Shown: piece by piece, positions 36,358 through 44,957 of the stretch
Numbering within the stretch: the first letter of the stretch is position 1
How the letters are laid out: each line of letters starts with the position of its first letter
NCBI RefSeq assembly: GCF_011044255.1
Contig: NZ_CP049107.1
Coordinates: 1,798,001-1,862,000 of the forward strand
Length of the DNA: 64,000 nt
From: Rhizorhabdus phycosphaerae
GTDB taxonomy: Bacteria; Pseudomonadota; Alphaproteobacteria; Sphingomonadales; Sphingomonadaceae
Reading direction: 5' to 3'
Notes under the pieces: generated by a model
What the model was told of the DNA's origin: nothing
What the model saw: the letters and a program-made list of their open reading frames with translations, nothing else
The model's database searches: none
Made by a program: the position numbers and the translations under genes

Positions 36358-37386
36358 TCAGACCCGGCGCTGCGCTATCGTCCGACGCCGGGCATACCAG
36401 AAGCTCCAGGTGGTGAAGCCGCCGAGCAGGGCGAGCGCGAGACCGGAGATGGTCATCGCGATCCTCCAGCCGAGCCCGCCGACCTTTGCCGCGTGTAGCG
36501 GGTAGAAGAGGTTGAATGCCTTCGCCTGCCAGCCCAGGGCACGCGCGTCACGGGCGGCGACCAGCGCACCGCTGTCCGCCGCGAACCACAGGGTCGACCG
36601 GCCATTGGGCAGCCACTCCTCCGGCTGACGCATCCTCACCGTGATCAGCCCACTGCCCTTGCGGGGTAGCGAGACGAGGCGAAGCTCGGCATCCGGAAAC
36701 CGGCGGTGGGCAGTGGCGACGATCGCCCGCCAGCCGATCTGCTCGGACAAGGCCGCTTTGCTGCCCGCCGGCGGTTTCAGCGCACCTTGGATCGCAGCCG
36801 GCGCGCCGGGCCCCAGGGTCAGGGCGGCGAACGGTCGGAAGACGAGCACCGCGCCGGTGTAGAAGGACAGCAGCAGCAGCGGCGCGACGAGGATGCCGAG
36901 ATCGCGGTGGTGGCGAAGGACGGCAGGCCGGGTCATCCGCGCCGGCCACAGCCGAAAAACGAAGGTCTTTCGTGTCCGCCACCAGAGGGTGACGCCCGAG
37001 ATCACGAAGAACAGGCCAGCCGCGCCCGCGATGCCGATGACCGTTTCGCCGACATCACCCGCCAGCAGATGATGATGAAGATCGAACAGCCAGAGCTCTG
37101 GCCGTTCCCACTGGCTCGACCAGCGGGTGACGATCGCGCCGCTCTGATCCGCATAGGCACCAGATCCGCCCTTGCCCGACAGCCTGACCAGGCCCAGCGT
37201 ATCGCTGGCGAACAGGATGCTCTGCGGGCGCGACGCGGGGTCGGCCATCAATCGCGCCGTCAGTTCGCCGAGGGCCACCGGATCGGCGACCCGCGCGTCG
37301 CCGGCATGGGGCAGCCCGATCCACGCGTCGCGGTGGACGAGGACCGCGCCCGACAGGCCGAGGATGAGCAGCAGGATGCCGAGCAC
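36358..37386 (-). CDS. PepSY-domain membrane protein, iron-uptake associated
   Basis: At least 342 aa from GTG 37386. Four main membrane helices: about 1-18, 118-138, 168-190 and 312-333, with periplasmic PepSY-type stretches between. The family helps with periplasmic ferric-siderophore reduction or peptide binding and usually lies next to TonB receptors, as here. Odd point: the frame is open past the GTG into the end of the receptor gene and there encodes LIDQLHRWIGG, the usual PepSY N-terminus, but no ATG, GTG or TTG precedes it; CTG codons at 37425 or 37419 are candidate starts. The true start may therefore be 11-13 codons upstream. Confidence 0.85.
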   Translation of the reverse strand: MLGILLLILGLSGAVLVHRDAWIGLPHAGDARVADPVALGELTARLMADPASRPQSILFASDTLGLVRLSGKGGSGAYADQSGAIVTRWSSQWERPELWLFDLHHHLLAGDVGETVIGIAGAAGLFFVISGVTLWWRTRKTFVFRLWPARMTRPAVLRHHRDLGILVAPLLLLSFYTGAVLVFRPFAALTLGPGAPAAIQGALKPPAGSKAALSEQIGWRAIVATAHRRFPDAELRLVSLPRKGSGLITVRMRQPEEWLPNGRSTLWFAADSGALVAARDARALGWQAKAFNLFYPLHAAKVGGLGWRIAMTISGLALALLGGFTTWSFWYARRRTIAQRRV

Positions 37387-37421
37387 CCCGCCGATCCAGC
37401 GGTGAAGCTGATCGATCAGCC

Positions 37422-39584
37422 TCAGAACCGGTAATCCCAGGTCAGCGTGAAGTTGCGGCCCCGCCCGGCGAAATAGAAGAAATTGTCGGTCGCCCGCTGG
37501 GTGTCGCTCGCATAGTCGATATATTGCTCGTCGAGCAGGTTCTGGACCGAGAAGGTGAAGCCACCGATCCCCGTCTGATAACGGATGCTCGCATCGGTCA
37601 GGTTGTAGCCGCCGAAATCGTTGCGCCGATCCAGCGTGATCTCGCTGCTCTTGAATGTCCGGCTCAGATAGAAATTGCTCTGGAGACGCGCCGAAATGGC
37701 GCCGCGCTGGTAGATCGCCGCGAGGTTGACGCGATCGGGCGAGATATTGGCGCCGTCGAGGTCGGTTCCAACCTTGCCGTCCGCAACCGCACTCGCGTCA
37801 TAGCGGCCCTTCAGCTGCGCATAGCCGACCGACAGCTTCAGCCCCTTGACCGGCATCTGCACGCCCGCGTTGATCTCGAGCCCTTCGATCTCGACGCGCT
37901 GGCGCAGCACGTTGAAGATGCCGTCAGCGTTGGCGACGAGGATCTGGCCCTGCTTGCTGCTCGACCAGAAATAGGTGACGCTGGCGTCGAGCGGGCCGCG
38001 CTTCACCTCGAGACCGACCTCACGGTTGTTCGAAATGACGGGCGTGATGTCTAGGAAATTATCAAGGTCGACGCCCGGCTTCCCGATCGCCCGCGTGATC
38101 CGGCCGATGTCCGCGACGGTGAACCCCTCGGCATAGCTCGCATAAGCGCGGATGCCTTGCCACGGCTCCACCACGACACCCCCATTGAGCAGGACGTCGT
38201 CGAAGCTCGGCGTACCGCCCGACACCGCGACGCCACCGACCGGCGTCGTTGTCGACGCCAGCGTGACATAATCGTCGATCTTGATCCGGACATTCTCCCA
38301 GCGCGCGCCGGCGGCCAGCCGCACCCTCTTGTCGAACAGCGCCAGATTGGCCTGGGCAAAGGGTGCCAGACTCCGGAAGTCGGTCGGCGGGACCCAGGTA
38401 CGGCCCGTGGCGATCAGGCGCTGCTCGGTCTCGTCGACCAGGGCGTCGAAGCCGAGCGTGGCGGTGAGCGCCTCGAAGCCCGGCATGGCCCGCTCATAGC
38501 TGAACTTGGCGCCCAGCTTGCGCGACCTGTTCTGCGACTGATCGAGCAGGGTGCCGACCGGTGCGATGCGCACGTCCTGGAAGGTCGCGATCGGTGCCGG
38601 TTCGCCGCCGAAGGTGTCGCGCGTGCGGTTGAAGAAGATCTGGCTGACGAAATTGCCGCCATGCAGGTCGGTGTCGGTGACCGACAGCGCGAGGCTTTCG
38701 GTACGGCTCTGCGCCGGATCGAGCGGCGGCGTGCCGCGCCGGGCGCTCGTGGGCAGGCCAGTGTTCCTGTTGCCCGCGACCGCGATGTAATCGCCATCGA
38801 CCTTCAGTTCGTAGCGGCTGGCGATCAGGTCGATGCGCCCGGTATCGCCCAGCTGATAGCCGAAGCGACCGAACAGCGAAAAGCTACCCGAATCCTGCGT
38901 TTCGCCCTGGGTCAGGTTGATGCCTACGCGGCGCCCCTTGCCGTCGTAGAAGACGCCGCGCTTCTCATAGGCCGCGCCCACCGAAGCGTCGAAGCGGTCC
39001 TGCTTGTACTGGACCAGGCCGGCGGCCTTCCCGCCGATCCCATCCTTGGTGAAGCCGTCATCGGCATTGCCCTGCAACAGGACGCGACCGCTGACCCCTT
39101 CCCTCTCGGGTGCACCGACCGTCACCTGGTTGACGATCCCGCCGGTACCGCCAATGCCCTGCAGCGCGTTGGAACCGTAGATCAGCTCGACACGGTCGAC
39201 GAAGAAGCCGTCGATCGTGAAGCCGTCACGGCTGCCGTCGCGCAGCGGGGTCGTCTGCGGAATGCCGTTGATCGCATAAAGCGGGCTGCGCCCACGGAGC
39301 GTCTCGCCCGCGCCCGACAGCTTCTGGCGCGTCGGAGAGAAGGAAGGCGTCAGGGTCGCAATCGCATCGGTGACCGATCCGGAAATCGCGATCTGCTGGT
39401 CGAGGTCCGCCTTGCCGACCACGTCGACGGTGAGCGGAAGCGCATTGGCAGGCAGCACGCTGCGCGCGGCCGTCACGACGATGTCGCCACTATCCCCCTC
39501 GCCTGCGCCCGGCGCGGTCTGGCCGAAGGCAGGAACGACAGCGACGAAGGCCACCGAGGCGGCCAGGCGGGACAGGTGACGCAT
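37422..39584 (-). CDS. TonB-dependent outer-membrane receptor (probable ferric siderophore)
   Basis: 720 aa with a signal peptide (MRHLSRLAASVAFVAVVPAFGQ). A plug domain follows at about 35-155 (DIVVTAARS, then a VELIYGSNALQGIGGTGG segment), then a 22-strand barrel, ending in the outer-membrane signature with C-terminal Phe (TLTWDYRF). TonB box is probably GDIVVTA near residue 32. No N-terminal signalling domain, so it does not itself drive a FecI-type sigma. Pairing with a PepSY protein and an upstream Fur-like palindrome suggests iron, but the ligand is not certain. Confidence 0.92.
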   Translation of the reverse strand: MRHLSRLAASVAFVAVVPAFGQTAPGAGEGDSGDIVVTAARSVLPANALPLTVDVVGKADLDQQIAISGSVTDAIATLTPSFSPTRQKLSGAGETLRGRSPLYAINGIPQTTPLRDGSRDGFTIDGFFVDRVELIYGSNALQGIGGTGGIVNQVTVGAPEREGVSGRVLLQGNADDGFTKDGIGGKAAGLVQYKQDRFDASVGAAYEKRGVFYDGKGRRVGINLTQGETQDSGSFSLFGRFGYQLGDTGRIDLIASRYELKVDGDYIAVAGNRNTGLPTSARRGTPPLDPAQSRTESLALSVTDTDLHGGNFVSQIFFNRTRDTFGGEPAPIATFQDVRIAPVGTLLDQSQNRSRKLGAKFSYERAMPGFEALTATLGFDALVDETEQRLIATGRTWVPPTDFRSLAPFAQANLALFDKRVRLAAGARWENVRIKIDDYVTLASTTTPVGGVAVSGGTPSFDDVLLNGGVVVEPWQGIRAYASYAEGFTVADIGRITRAIGKPGVDLDNFLDITPVISNNREVGLEVKRGPLDASVTYFWSSSKQGQILVANADGIFNVLRQRVEIEGLEINAGVQMPVKGLKLSVGYAQLKGRYDASAVADGKVGTDLDGANISPDRVNLAAIYQRGAISARLQSNFYLSRTFKSSEITLDRRNDFGGYNLTDASIRYQTGIGGFTFSVQNLLDEQYIDYASDTQRATDNFFYFAGRGRNFTLTWDYRF

Positions 39585-39630
39585 AGGATTCCCCTTCGTT
39601 TCGGGGAGCCGCTAATGCGCTACCATCTCT

Positions 39631-39649
39631 AATGCAAGTGATTAGCAAT
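39631..39649 (-). promoter_or_regulatory. Candidate Fur/Irr-type operator upstream of the TonB receptor
   Basis: AATGCAAGTGATTAGCAAT is an imperfect AT-rich palindrome resembling TGCAA/TTGCA iron-responsive boxes in alphaproteobacteria, 47 bases before the receptor start. One arm is poorly conserved. Suggestive only. Confidence 0.4.
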
Positions 39650-39654
39650 AGAGC

Positions 39655-40128
39655 TTATGACAGATAGGAGCGGAAGGTCTCGACCACCCGGGCATAAAGA
39701 TCGCGCTTGAAGGGGACGATCATGTCGACCAGATCGGCCGGATCCGCCCATTTCCACGCCCGGAATTCAGGCTCGGCCGTCTCGAGATTGACGTCGTCGT
39801 CCGTGCCGAGAAAGCGGGCGACGAACCAGTGCTGCGCCTGGCCCCGATATTTTCCGCCCCAGATCTTGCCGACCAGTTCGGGTGGCAGATCGTACAGCAG
39901 CTCCTCCGGCGCCTTTCCCAATATCTCGACGAGGCGGGGCGGGATGCCGGTTTCCTCCTCGAGCTCGCGCAGTGCGCCAGCCAGGGGATCTTCGCCCTTG
40001 TCGAGCCCCCCCTGGGGCATCTGCCAGGCCTCGGCGAGATTATCGATCCGTTGAGCCACGAACACCTGGTTGTCGGCGTTGAGCAGCATGATCGCGGCGG
40101 CAGGGCGGTAGGGCAGCGTCGGCTTCAC
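39655..40128 (-). CDS. rppH: RNA pyrophosphohydrolase RppH (Nudix)
   Basis: 157 aa from GTG 40128, which overlaps the esterase stop (GTGA); a longer open frame exists upstream but lies in that gene. Nudix box GGLDKGEDPLAGALRELEEETG (about residues 37-58) has the conserved Glu set (RELEEETG); start YRPAAAIMLLN and the middle WQMPQGG are RppH-specific. It removes pyrophosphate from 5' triphosphate RNA to start decay. Could also act on diadenosine polyphosphates. Confidence 0.92.
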   Translation of the reverse strand: MKPTLPYRPAAAIMLLNADNQVFVAQRIDNLAEAWQMPQGGLDKGEDPLAGALRELEEETGIPPRLVEILGKAPEELLYDLPPELVGKIWGGKYRGQAQHWFVARFLGTDDDVNLETAEPEFRAWKWADPADLVDMIVPFKRDLYARVVETFRSYLS

Positions 40129-41075
40129 GGACGATACTCCTCGATCAGGCTGCGGAAGGCCGCGAGCGAACCCTGGAGATCCTGCTCGGAGGACGGGATG
40201 CCCCGGCGCAGGGTGAGCCAGCCGTGGATATTGCCCCTCGCCTCCCTGTAGGTGACCGGCACGCCCGCCTCGATACAGGCGATCGCATAGGCGCGGGCCT
40301 GATCGAGCAAAGGATCGAGCGTCGCCCCAACCACCAGCGCCGGCGGCATGCCGCGCAGATCGCCGCGCCCGGGCGACGCACGCCAATGGTTGAAGTCGGG
40401 CGCATAATGCTCGTTGAACCAGCGCAGCGTGTCGAGCGTCAGCATGTAACCGGCGCCCAGCTTCTCGGTCGAAGGAAAGCGCTTGCGCAGGTCGACCGCC
40501 GGATAGAGCGGCCAAAGTGCGATCACGGGCAGCGCAGCCGGCTCATTGCGCAGTGCCATGGCGGTCACGATGGCGAGCGTCCCGCCGCCGCTGTCGCCGC
40601 AGAGCGCGAGCGAATCGAAGCGGCGGCCGAACAGCACGGCCTGCGCCGCGGCCCAGCGGGTCGCGATCTCGCAATCGTCGGGGCCGGCCGGCCAGGGATG
40701 CTCGGGGGCCAGCCGATAGTCGACCGACAGCACCGGCAGGTCGAGGCCTCTGGCGATGTCGGCAGCGGCGGCGTCGTAAAGATCCAGGTCCCCGAGCACG
40801 AAGCCGCCGCCATGATAGAAGATCACCAGCGGACCATCGTCGCGTTCGGCGCGCGGATCGTAGAAGCGCGCGGAAATGGTGCGGCCGTCATGCGTCGGGA
40901 TCAGGAGATCCTCGCGGGTCGCAATCGGCGGGCTGTCGACATCGGCGATGTCGCGCAGACGCGCTGACATCATGCGGGCGGTCGGGGCATCGACCTCATG
41001 GGTCTTGGGACCGGGCCGACCGTTGATGTCGTCGAGAAAGGCGCGGACGTCGGGGCGGATGAATTCTTCGTTCAT
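40125..41075 (-). CDS. Alpha/beta-hydrolase esterase, hormone-sensitive lipase family
   Basis: 316 aa, cytoplasmic. Oxyanion motif HGGGFVLGD near residue 91, nucleophile elbow GDSGGG near 160, catalytic Asp in GATLDPLLDQ near 260 and His in GNIHGW near 286 form a complete triad; this is family IV (HSL) of bacterial esterases, acting on short acyl esters such as acetyl esters. Four-base overlap with rppH suggests co-expression but no shared pathway is evident. Substrate unknown. Confidence 0.9.
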   Translation of the reverse strand: MNEEFIRPDVRAFLDDINGRPGPKTHEVDAPTARMMSARLRDIADVDSPPIATREDLLIPTHDGRTISARFYDPRAERDDGPLVIFYHGGGFVLGDLDLYDAAAADIARGLDLPVLSVDYRLAPEHPWPAGPDDCEIATRWAAAQAVLFGRRFDSLALCGDSGGGTLAIVTAMALRNEPAALPVIALWPLYPAVDLRKRFPSTEKLGAGYMLTLDTLRWFNEHYAPDFNHWRASPGRGDLRGMPPALVVGATLDPLLDQARAYAIACIEAGVPVTYREARGNIHGWLTLRRGIPSSEQDLQGSLAAFRSLIEEYRP

Positions 41076-41110
41076 GGCTTTCCATCGGCAAAAGGCGCTA
41101 GCGTCGCAAG

Positions 41111-42025
41111 ATGCTCCGCGTCGTCCATCACCCTGATTATGTCTCTCCGCCCGCTGCGGGAAGCCGTTTCAGCTTCGACAAATATCAACTGGTCATGATG
41201 GCTCTGCAGGACAGCGGGGTGGACATGGAGATTCATTGCCCGGAGCCGATGCCTCGGAACTGGATCGAGGCGCTGCACGACCCCGATTATGTCGATGATG
41301 TGCAAAGCTGTCGGGTGTCGGCAGCGATCGAACGGCGGATCGGTTTCCCCGTGACCGAGCATGTCTCCCGCCGCGCCTTTCTGGCACCGGGCGGCACATG
41401 GCTGGCGGCGATGCTGGCGCTGCGTCACGGGTTCGCGGCCAATGCCGCGGGCGGCAGCCATCACGCACAGGCGACGCACGGCGCTGGTTATTGCGTGTTC
41501 AACGACTTGGCGATCACCGCCAACCGGCTGATCGCCGAAGGCCATGCGGAGCGCGTCATGATTGTCGACCTCGACGTTCATCAGGGCGACGGCACCGCCC
41601 TGCTCCTCGACGACCGCCCCGACATCTTCACCTTCTCGATCCACTGTCAGAGCAATTTTCCGGCGCGCAAGGCCCGATCGGATTTCGACCTGGGCCTGCC
41701 CGACGGCACCGGCGACGCCGATTATCTGACGGCACTGGCGACGCACCTTGCCCCCGCGCTCGACACCCATGCGCCGGATATCATCCTCTATCAGGCGGGC
41801 GTGGATCCCCACCACGACGACCGCCTCGGCCGGCTCGCGCTGACCGACCAGGGCCTGGACCGGCGCGACCGGTTCGTGATGCGGGCAGCCTGCGAACGCG
41901 GCATTCCTCTCGCCAGCGCAATGGGCGGCGGTTATGGGGACGACCGGCGCGCAGTGGCCCGGCGACATGCCCGATCCATGCTGGCGCTGCACAAGCAGTT
42001 CATCGAAGGACCCCCGGCGGCGTGA
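41111..42025 (+). CDS. Histone-deacetylase-family amidohydrolase (class IV/acetoin-utilisation-like)
   Basis: 304 aa. Zinc deacetylase fold with GGSHHAQATHGAGYCVFNDLAI (catalytic His pair near residues 117-118), VDLDVHQGDGTA (zinc Asp and His near 155) and a second zinc Asp in QAGVDPHHDDRLG near 233, then ASAMGGGY. Bacterial members deacetylate polyamines, small acetylated molecules or proteins; which one here is unknown. The stop overlaps a DUF455 gene (GTGA), so the pair is probably co-translated. Confidence 0.9.
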   Translation: MLRVVHHPDYVSPPAAGSRFSFDKYQLVMMALQDSGVDMEIHCPEPMPRNWIEALHDPDYVDDVQSCRVSAAIERRIGFPVTEHVSRRAFLAPGGTWLAAMLALRHGFAANAAGGSHHAQATHGAGYCVFNDLAITANRLIAEGHAERVMIVDLDVHQGDGTALLLDDRPDIFTFSIHCQSNFPARKARSDFDLGLPDGTGDADYLTALATHLAPALDTHAPDIILYQAGVDPHHDDRLGRLALTDQGLDRRDRFVMRAACERGIPLASAMGGGYGDDRRAVARRHARSMLALHKQFIEGPPAA

Positions 42026-42852
42026 GCAGCACCGACATTTCCGCAGCCTGCCGATCGGTCCTCGACCAGCCCTCCCCGCGCGCGAAGGTCAAGGCGGCAC
42101 GCAAGGCTGCACGCGACTGGCGACTGAGCCGCCTGGCCCGAGGCTTCGATACGCCCATGCCGGATCAGCCTGCTCGCACCGGACGTCCTCCCCTTCTGCC
42201 GCCTTCACGCATGCCCAAGCGCGGGCGAGCCGGGTCTCCCCGCGCGCGCATCGCCATGCTCCATGCGCTGGCCCATATCGAATATGTCGCCATCGATCTT
42301 GCCTTCGATCTGGTCGGACGGTTCGGCGCCCATTTTCCAACCGCCTTTGTCGACGAATGGATGGCGGTCGGCGCCGAGGAGGCTATGCACTTCGCGCTGA
42401 TCGAACGGCGGCTCAACGCCTATGGCGCATCCTATGGCGACCTGCCTGCGCATGACGGTCTATGGGAGGCCGCGGCGGCAACGGCGCACGATCCGATGGC
42501 CCGCCTGGCCGTCGTGCCGATGGTACTCGAGGCCCGGGGTCTCGACGTAACACCCTCGCTGATAAGCCGTTTCGACGCAGCAGGCGACGTCCGCTCGGCC
42601 CAGGTCATGCGCCGGATAGCCGAGGACGAGATCGACCATGTCGCGGCCGGGGTTCGCTGGTTCGCCTATCTCTGCGAGCGACAGCGATTCGATTGCGCAG
42701 TGCAGTGGAGCGACCTCGTCGGCCGGCATTTTCGCGGAATGGTTAAACCTCCGTTTAACGATTCGGCGCGCGAGCGAGCCGGTTTGACGAAAGCGATGAT
42801 GGCTGGGGTTGCCGCATCCTGTGATCTCCAACACAAGGGCGGCGTCGCATGA
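42022..42852 (+). CDS. DUF455 ferritin-like protein
   Basis: 276 aa from GTG 42022 (overlaps the deacetylase stop); the open frame extends far upstream but only as antisense/offset coding. Helical protein with carboxylate and His pairs in LHALAHIEYVAIDLAFD, WMAVGAEEAMHFALI and RRIAEDEIDHVAAG, the EXXH pattern of ferritin-like di-iron proteins, so an oxygen- or iron-dependent role is inferred. Members are called DUF455 and are related to the MiaE-like fold. Exact reaction unknown. Confidence 0.88.
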   Translation: MSSTDISAACRSVLDQPSPRAKVKAARKAARDWRLSRLARGFDTPMPDQPARTGRPPLLPPSRMPKRGRAGSPRARIAMLHALAHIEYVAIDLAFDLVGRFGAHFPTAFVDEWMAVGAEEAMHFALIERRLNAYGASYGDLPAHDGLWEAAAATAHDPMARLAVVPMVLEARGLDVTPSLISRFDAAGDVRSAQVMRRIAEDEIDHVAAGVRWFAYLCERQRFDCAVQWSDLVGRHFRGMVKPPFNDSARERAGLTKAMMAGVAASCDLQHKGGVA

Positions 42853-42928
42853 GGGGGGGCAATTCCTGATAGCGGCGAAACAGGGTCGACCGGTTTCCCG
42901 GTTCGAGTCATCCGGTCGCGGGGGAATT

Positions 42929-43618
42929 ATGCACCTAGTGGACAATGCCGTTCGTTTCGCACGCCGACTTGCCCGGGCTCTCAGCAGCGCACAAATCAAG
43001 ACATTCGCCGCCGCACTTATCGTTACGACGTCGTTCCAGCCTGCGATGGCGCAGGATTCGGACATGTCTGAGAACGCACGTGCCGCTGCACAGTTCCAGG
43101 CGATCTTCCAGTCCTGGAAGAAGCTCGATGCGGTGAACGTCGGTGGAGCCGCGGGAGCGATCTCCATTCCGTCGATCCAGCCAATCGCCAATTTCACCTT
43201 CACCAGCGCCTTCGGCGTCCGCTCGGACCCGTTTCGCGGCGCCGCTGCGATGCACGCTGGCATCGACCTTGCCTCGCCCACCGGTACGCCGATTTACGCG
43301 ACCGCCGACGGCGTCGTCGATCGCGCCGAGTGGTTCGGCGGCTATGGCAACATGGTCGAGATCGATCATGGCAAGGGTGTCGCCACCCGCTACGGCCATA
43401 TGTCGCGCATCTCCGCACGTGACGGCCAGCGCGTGAAGCGTGGCGACCTCATCGGCTATGTCGGCTCGACCGGCCGCTCGACCGGCAGCCACCTTCATTA
43501 TGAGGTCCGGATCGACGGCCGCGCCGTCAATCCCCTCCCCTTCCTGCAGTCGGCCAACTATCTGATGGCTGCTCGCGAGGAGAGCCAGGCGGTCGCTCTC
43601 GGCGGTCCCGAAGAATAA
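42929..43618 (+). CDS. M23-family peptidoglycan endopeptidase
   Basis: 229 aa from ATG 42929. Long basic N-terminus then a hydrophobic stretch ending in PAMAQD, read as a signal peptide or anchor. The M23 (LytM) domain covers about 105-215: zinc ligands in MHAGIDLASPTGTPIYA (H and D) and in SHLHYEVRIDGRAVNP (HxH), all present, so likely active. Cleaves peptide cross-links in the wall. Unusually short linker and no coiled coil or LysM seen. Followed by a terminator. Confidence 0.9.
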   Translation: MHLVDNAVRFARRLARALSSAQIKTFAAALIVTTSFQPAMAQDSDMSENARAAAQFQAIFQSWKKLDAVNVGGAAGAISIPSIQPIANFTFTSAFGVRSDPFRGAAAMHAGIDLASPTGTPIYATADGVVDRAEWFGGYGNMVEIDHGKGVATRYGHMSRISARDGQRVKRGDLIGYVGSTGRSTGSHLHYEVRIDGRAVNPLPFLQSANYLMAAREESQAVALGGPEE

Positions 43619-43643
43619 GATTTATCCCAATGAAGGGTAGAAG

Positions 43644-43672
43644 GGCTGCCGGCGATTGTCGGCGGCCTTTTT
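43644..43672 (+). terminator. Intrinsic terminator after the M23 peptidase
   Basis: GGCTGCCG (43644-43651) pairs with CGGCGGCC (43660-43667) around an 8-base loop and is followed by TTTTT. One G-T pair in the stem. Confidence 0.75.
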
Positions 43673-43691
43673 CGTGCCTATCTATGCAGCC

Positions 43692-44027
43692 ATGGAAGCG
43701 ATCACCGACATCGACATCACGCCGTCTGCTGCAGCGCGCGTAGCCGCAATCGCGACCAAGACCGGCAAGCCGCCGATCCTGCGCCTTGCGATCGATGGCG
43801 GCGGCTGTGCCGGCTTCCAATATAAGTTCGAGCTCGCGGATGCGCCGGCCGACGACGACATCATCGCGGTCCGCGATGGAGTATCGCTCGTGGTCGATCC
43901 GGTGAGCCTCGATCTCGTGCGCGGCGGCGCGGTCGATTATGTCGAGTCGCTGGGCGGCGCCGCCTTCCGCGTCACCAATCCGAACGCGGCATCCGGCTGC
44001 GGCTGCGGGTCGAGCTTCTCGATCTGA
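43692..44027 (+). CDS. erpA: A-type iron-sulfur carrier (ErpA/IscA family)
   Basis: 111 aa from ATG 43692; an upstream in-frame GTG-type start would add unconserved residues. Carries Fe-S clusters to target proteins. The three conserved cysteines are present: one in GGGCAGFQYKFE near residue 40 and the C-terminal GCGCGSSFSI pair. Sits alone, not in an isc or suf operon; ErpA is the best fit, but IscA cannot be excluded. Confidence 0.9.
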   Translation: MEAITDIDITPSAAARVAAIATKTGKPPILRLAIDGGGCAGFQYKFELADAPADDDIIAVRDGVSLVVDPVSLDLVRGGAVDYVESLGGAAFRVTNPNAASGCGCGSSFSI

Positions 44028-44096
44028 CGCCGGCATGATCGCGCGCCCGTCGCGTCGACGGGTGACGGGACCGATGCGGCACGCTATCCCGTCGAA

Positions 44097-44873
44097 ATGA
44101 AGATAGCGACGTTCAACATCAACGGGATCAAGGCCCGACTCCCCCGCCTGATCGAATGGCTCGAACAGAAGGCGCCGGATGTCGCGTGCCTTCAGGAGAT
44201 CAAGACCTCCGACGAGACCTTTCCGATCGCCGAGATCGAAGCGGCAGGCTATGGCGCGATCTGGCACGGCCAGAAGGGCTTCAACGGGGTCGCCATCCTC
44301 GCGCGCGGCGCCCAGCCGGTCGAACGGCGCAAAGGCCTGCCCGACGATCCCGATCCGAGTCACAGCCGCTATATCGAAGCCGAGGTGGGTGGGGTCATCG
44401 TCGCCTCGATCTACCTGCCCAACGGCAACCCCGTGCCAGGGCCGAAATTCGACTATAAGCTGGCCTGGTTCGACCGACTGATCGACCATGCCGGCGCGCT
44501 CTGGGCGACCGAAAAGCCGGTGGTGCTGGCCGGGGACTACAACGTCATTCCCACGCCATCGACCGACGACGTCTTTTCCGAGCGGGCCATGGCGAACGAC
44601 GCGCTCACCCAGCCCGAAAGCCGTGCGGCCTTCCGACGCCTTTGTGCCGCCGGCTGGACCGACGCGCTGCGCACCGTCCATCCACATGGGCCGGTCTATA
44701 CCTTCTGGGATTATCAGGCGGGCGCCTGGCAGCGCGATGCCGGTTTCCGCATCGACCATCTCATGCTGAGCCCCGCCGCTGCGGACCGGCTGATCGACGC
44801 CGGGGTGCATAAGGATACGCGCGGGCTGGAAAAGGCGAGCGACCACGCTCCGACCTGGATCACGCTGCGATAG
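44097..44873 (+). CDS. xthA: Exodeoxyribonuclease III / AP endonuclease
   Basis: 258 aa, DNA base-excision repair nuclease of the EEP family. Motifs: KIATFNINGIKARL at the N-terminus, CLQEIKT near residue 36 (metal Glu), YLPNGNPVPG near 107, LAGDYNVIPT near 148 (Asp, Asn), and C-terminal RIDHLMLSP and SDHAPTW near 252 with the catalytic Asp-His. Divided by 69 bases from erpA. Confidence 0.94.
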   Translation: MKIATFNINGIKARLPRLIEWLEQKAPDVACLQEIKTSDETFPIAEIEAAGYGAIWHGQKGFNGVAILARGAQPVERRKGLPDDPDPSHSRYIEAEVGGVIVASIYLPNGNPVPGPKFDYKLAWFDRLIDHAGALWATEKPVVLAGDYNVIPTPSTDDVFSERAMANDALTQPESRAAFRRLCAAGWTDALRTVHPHGPVYTFWDYQAGAWQRDAGFRIDHLMLSPAAADRLIDAGVHKDTRGLEKASDHAPTWITLR

Positions 44874-44957
44874 AGACAAGGCGCCAAGGTTCCTGCGCAA
44901 CAATAACGTCTCCCCTATAGTATATCGACGAAGATAACAGGCACGGGGGACAGGGAC

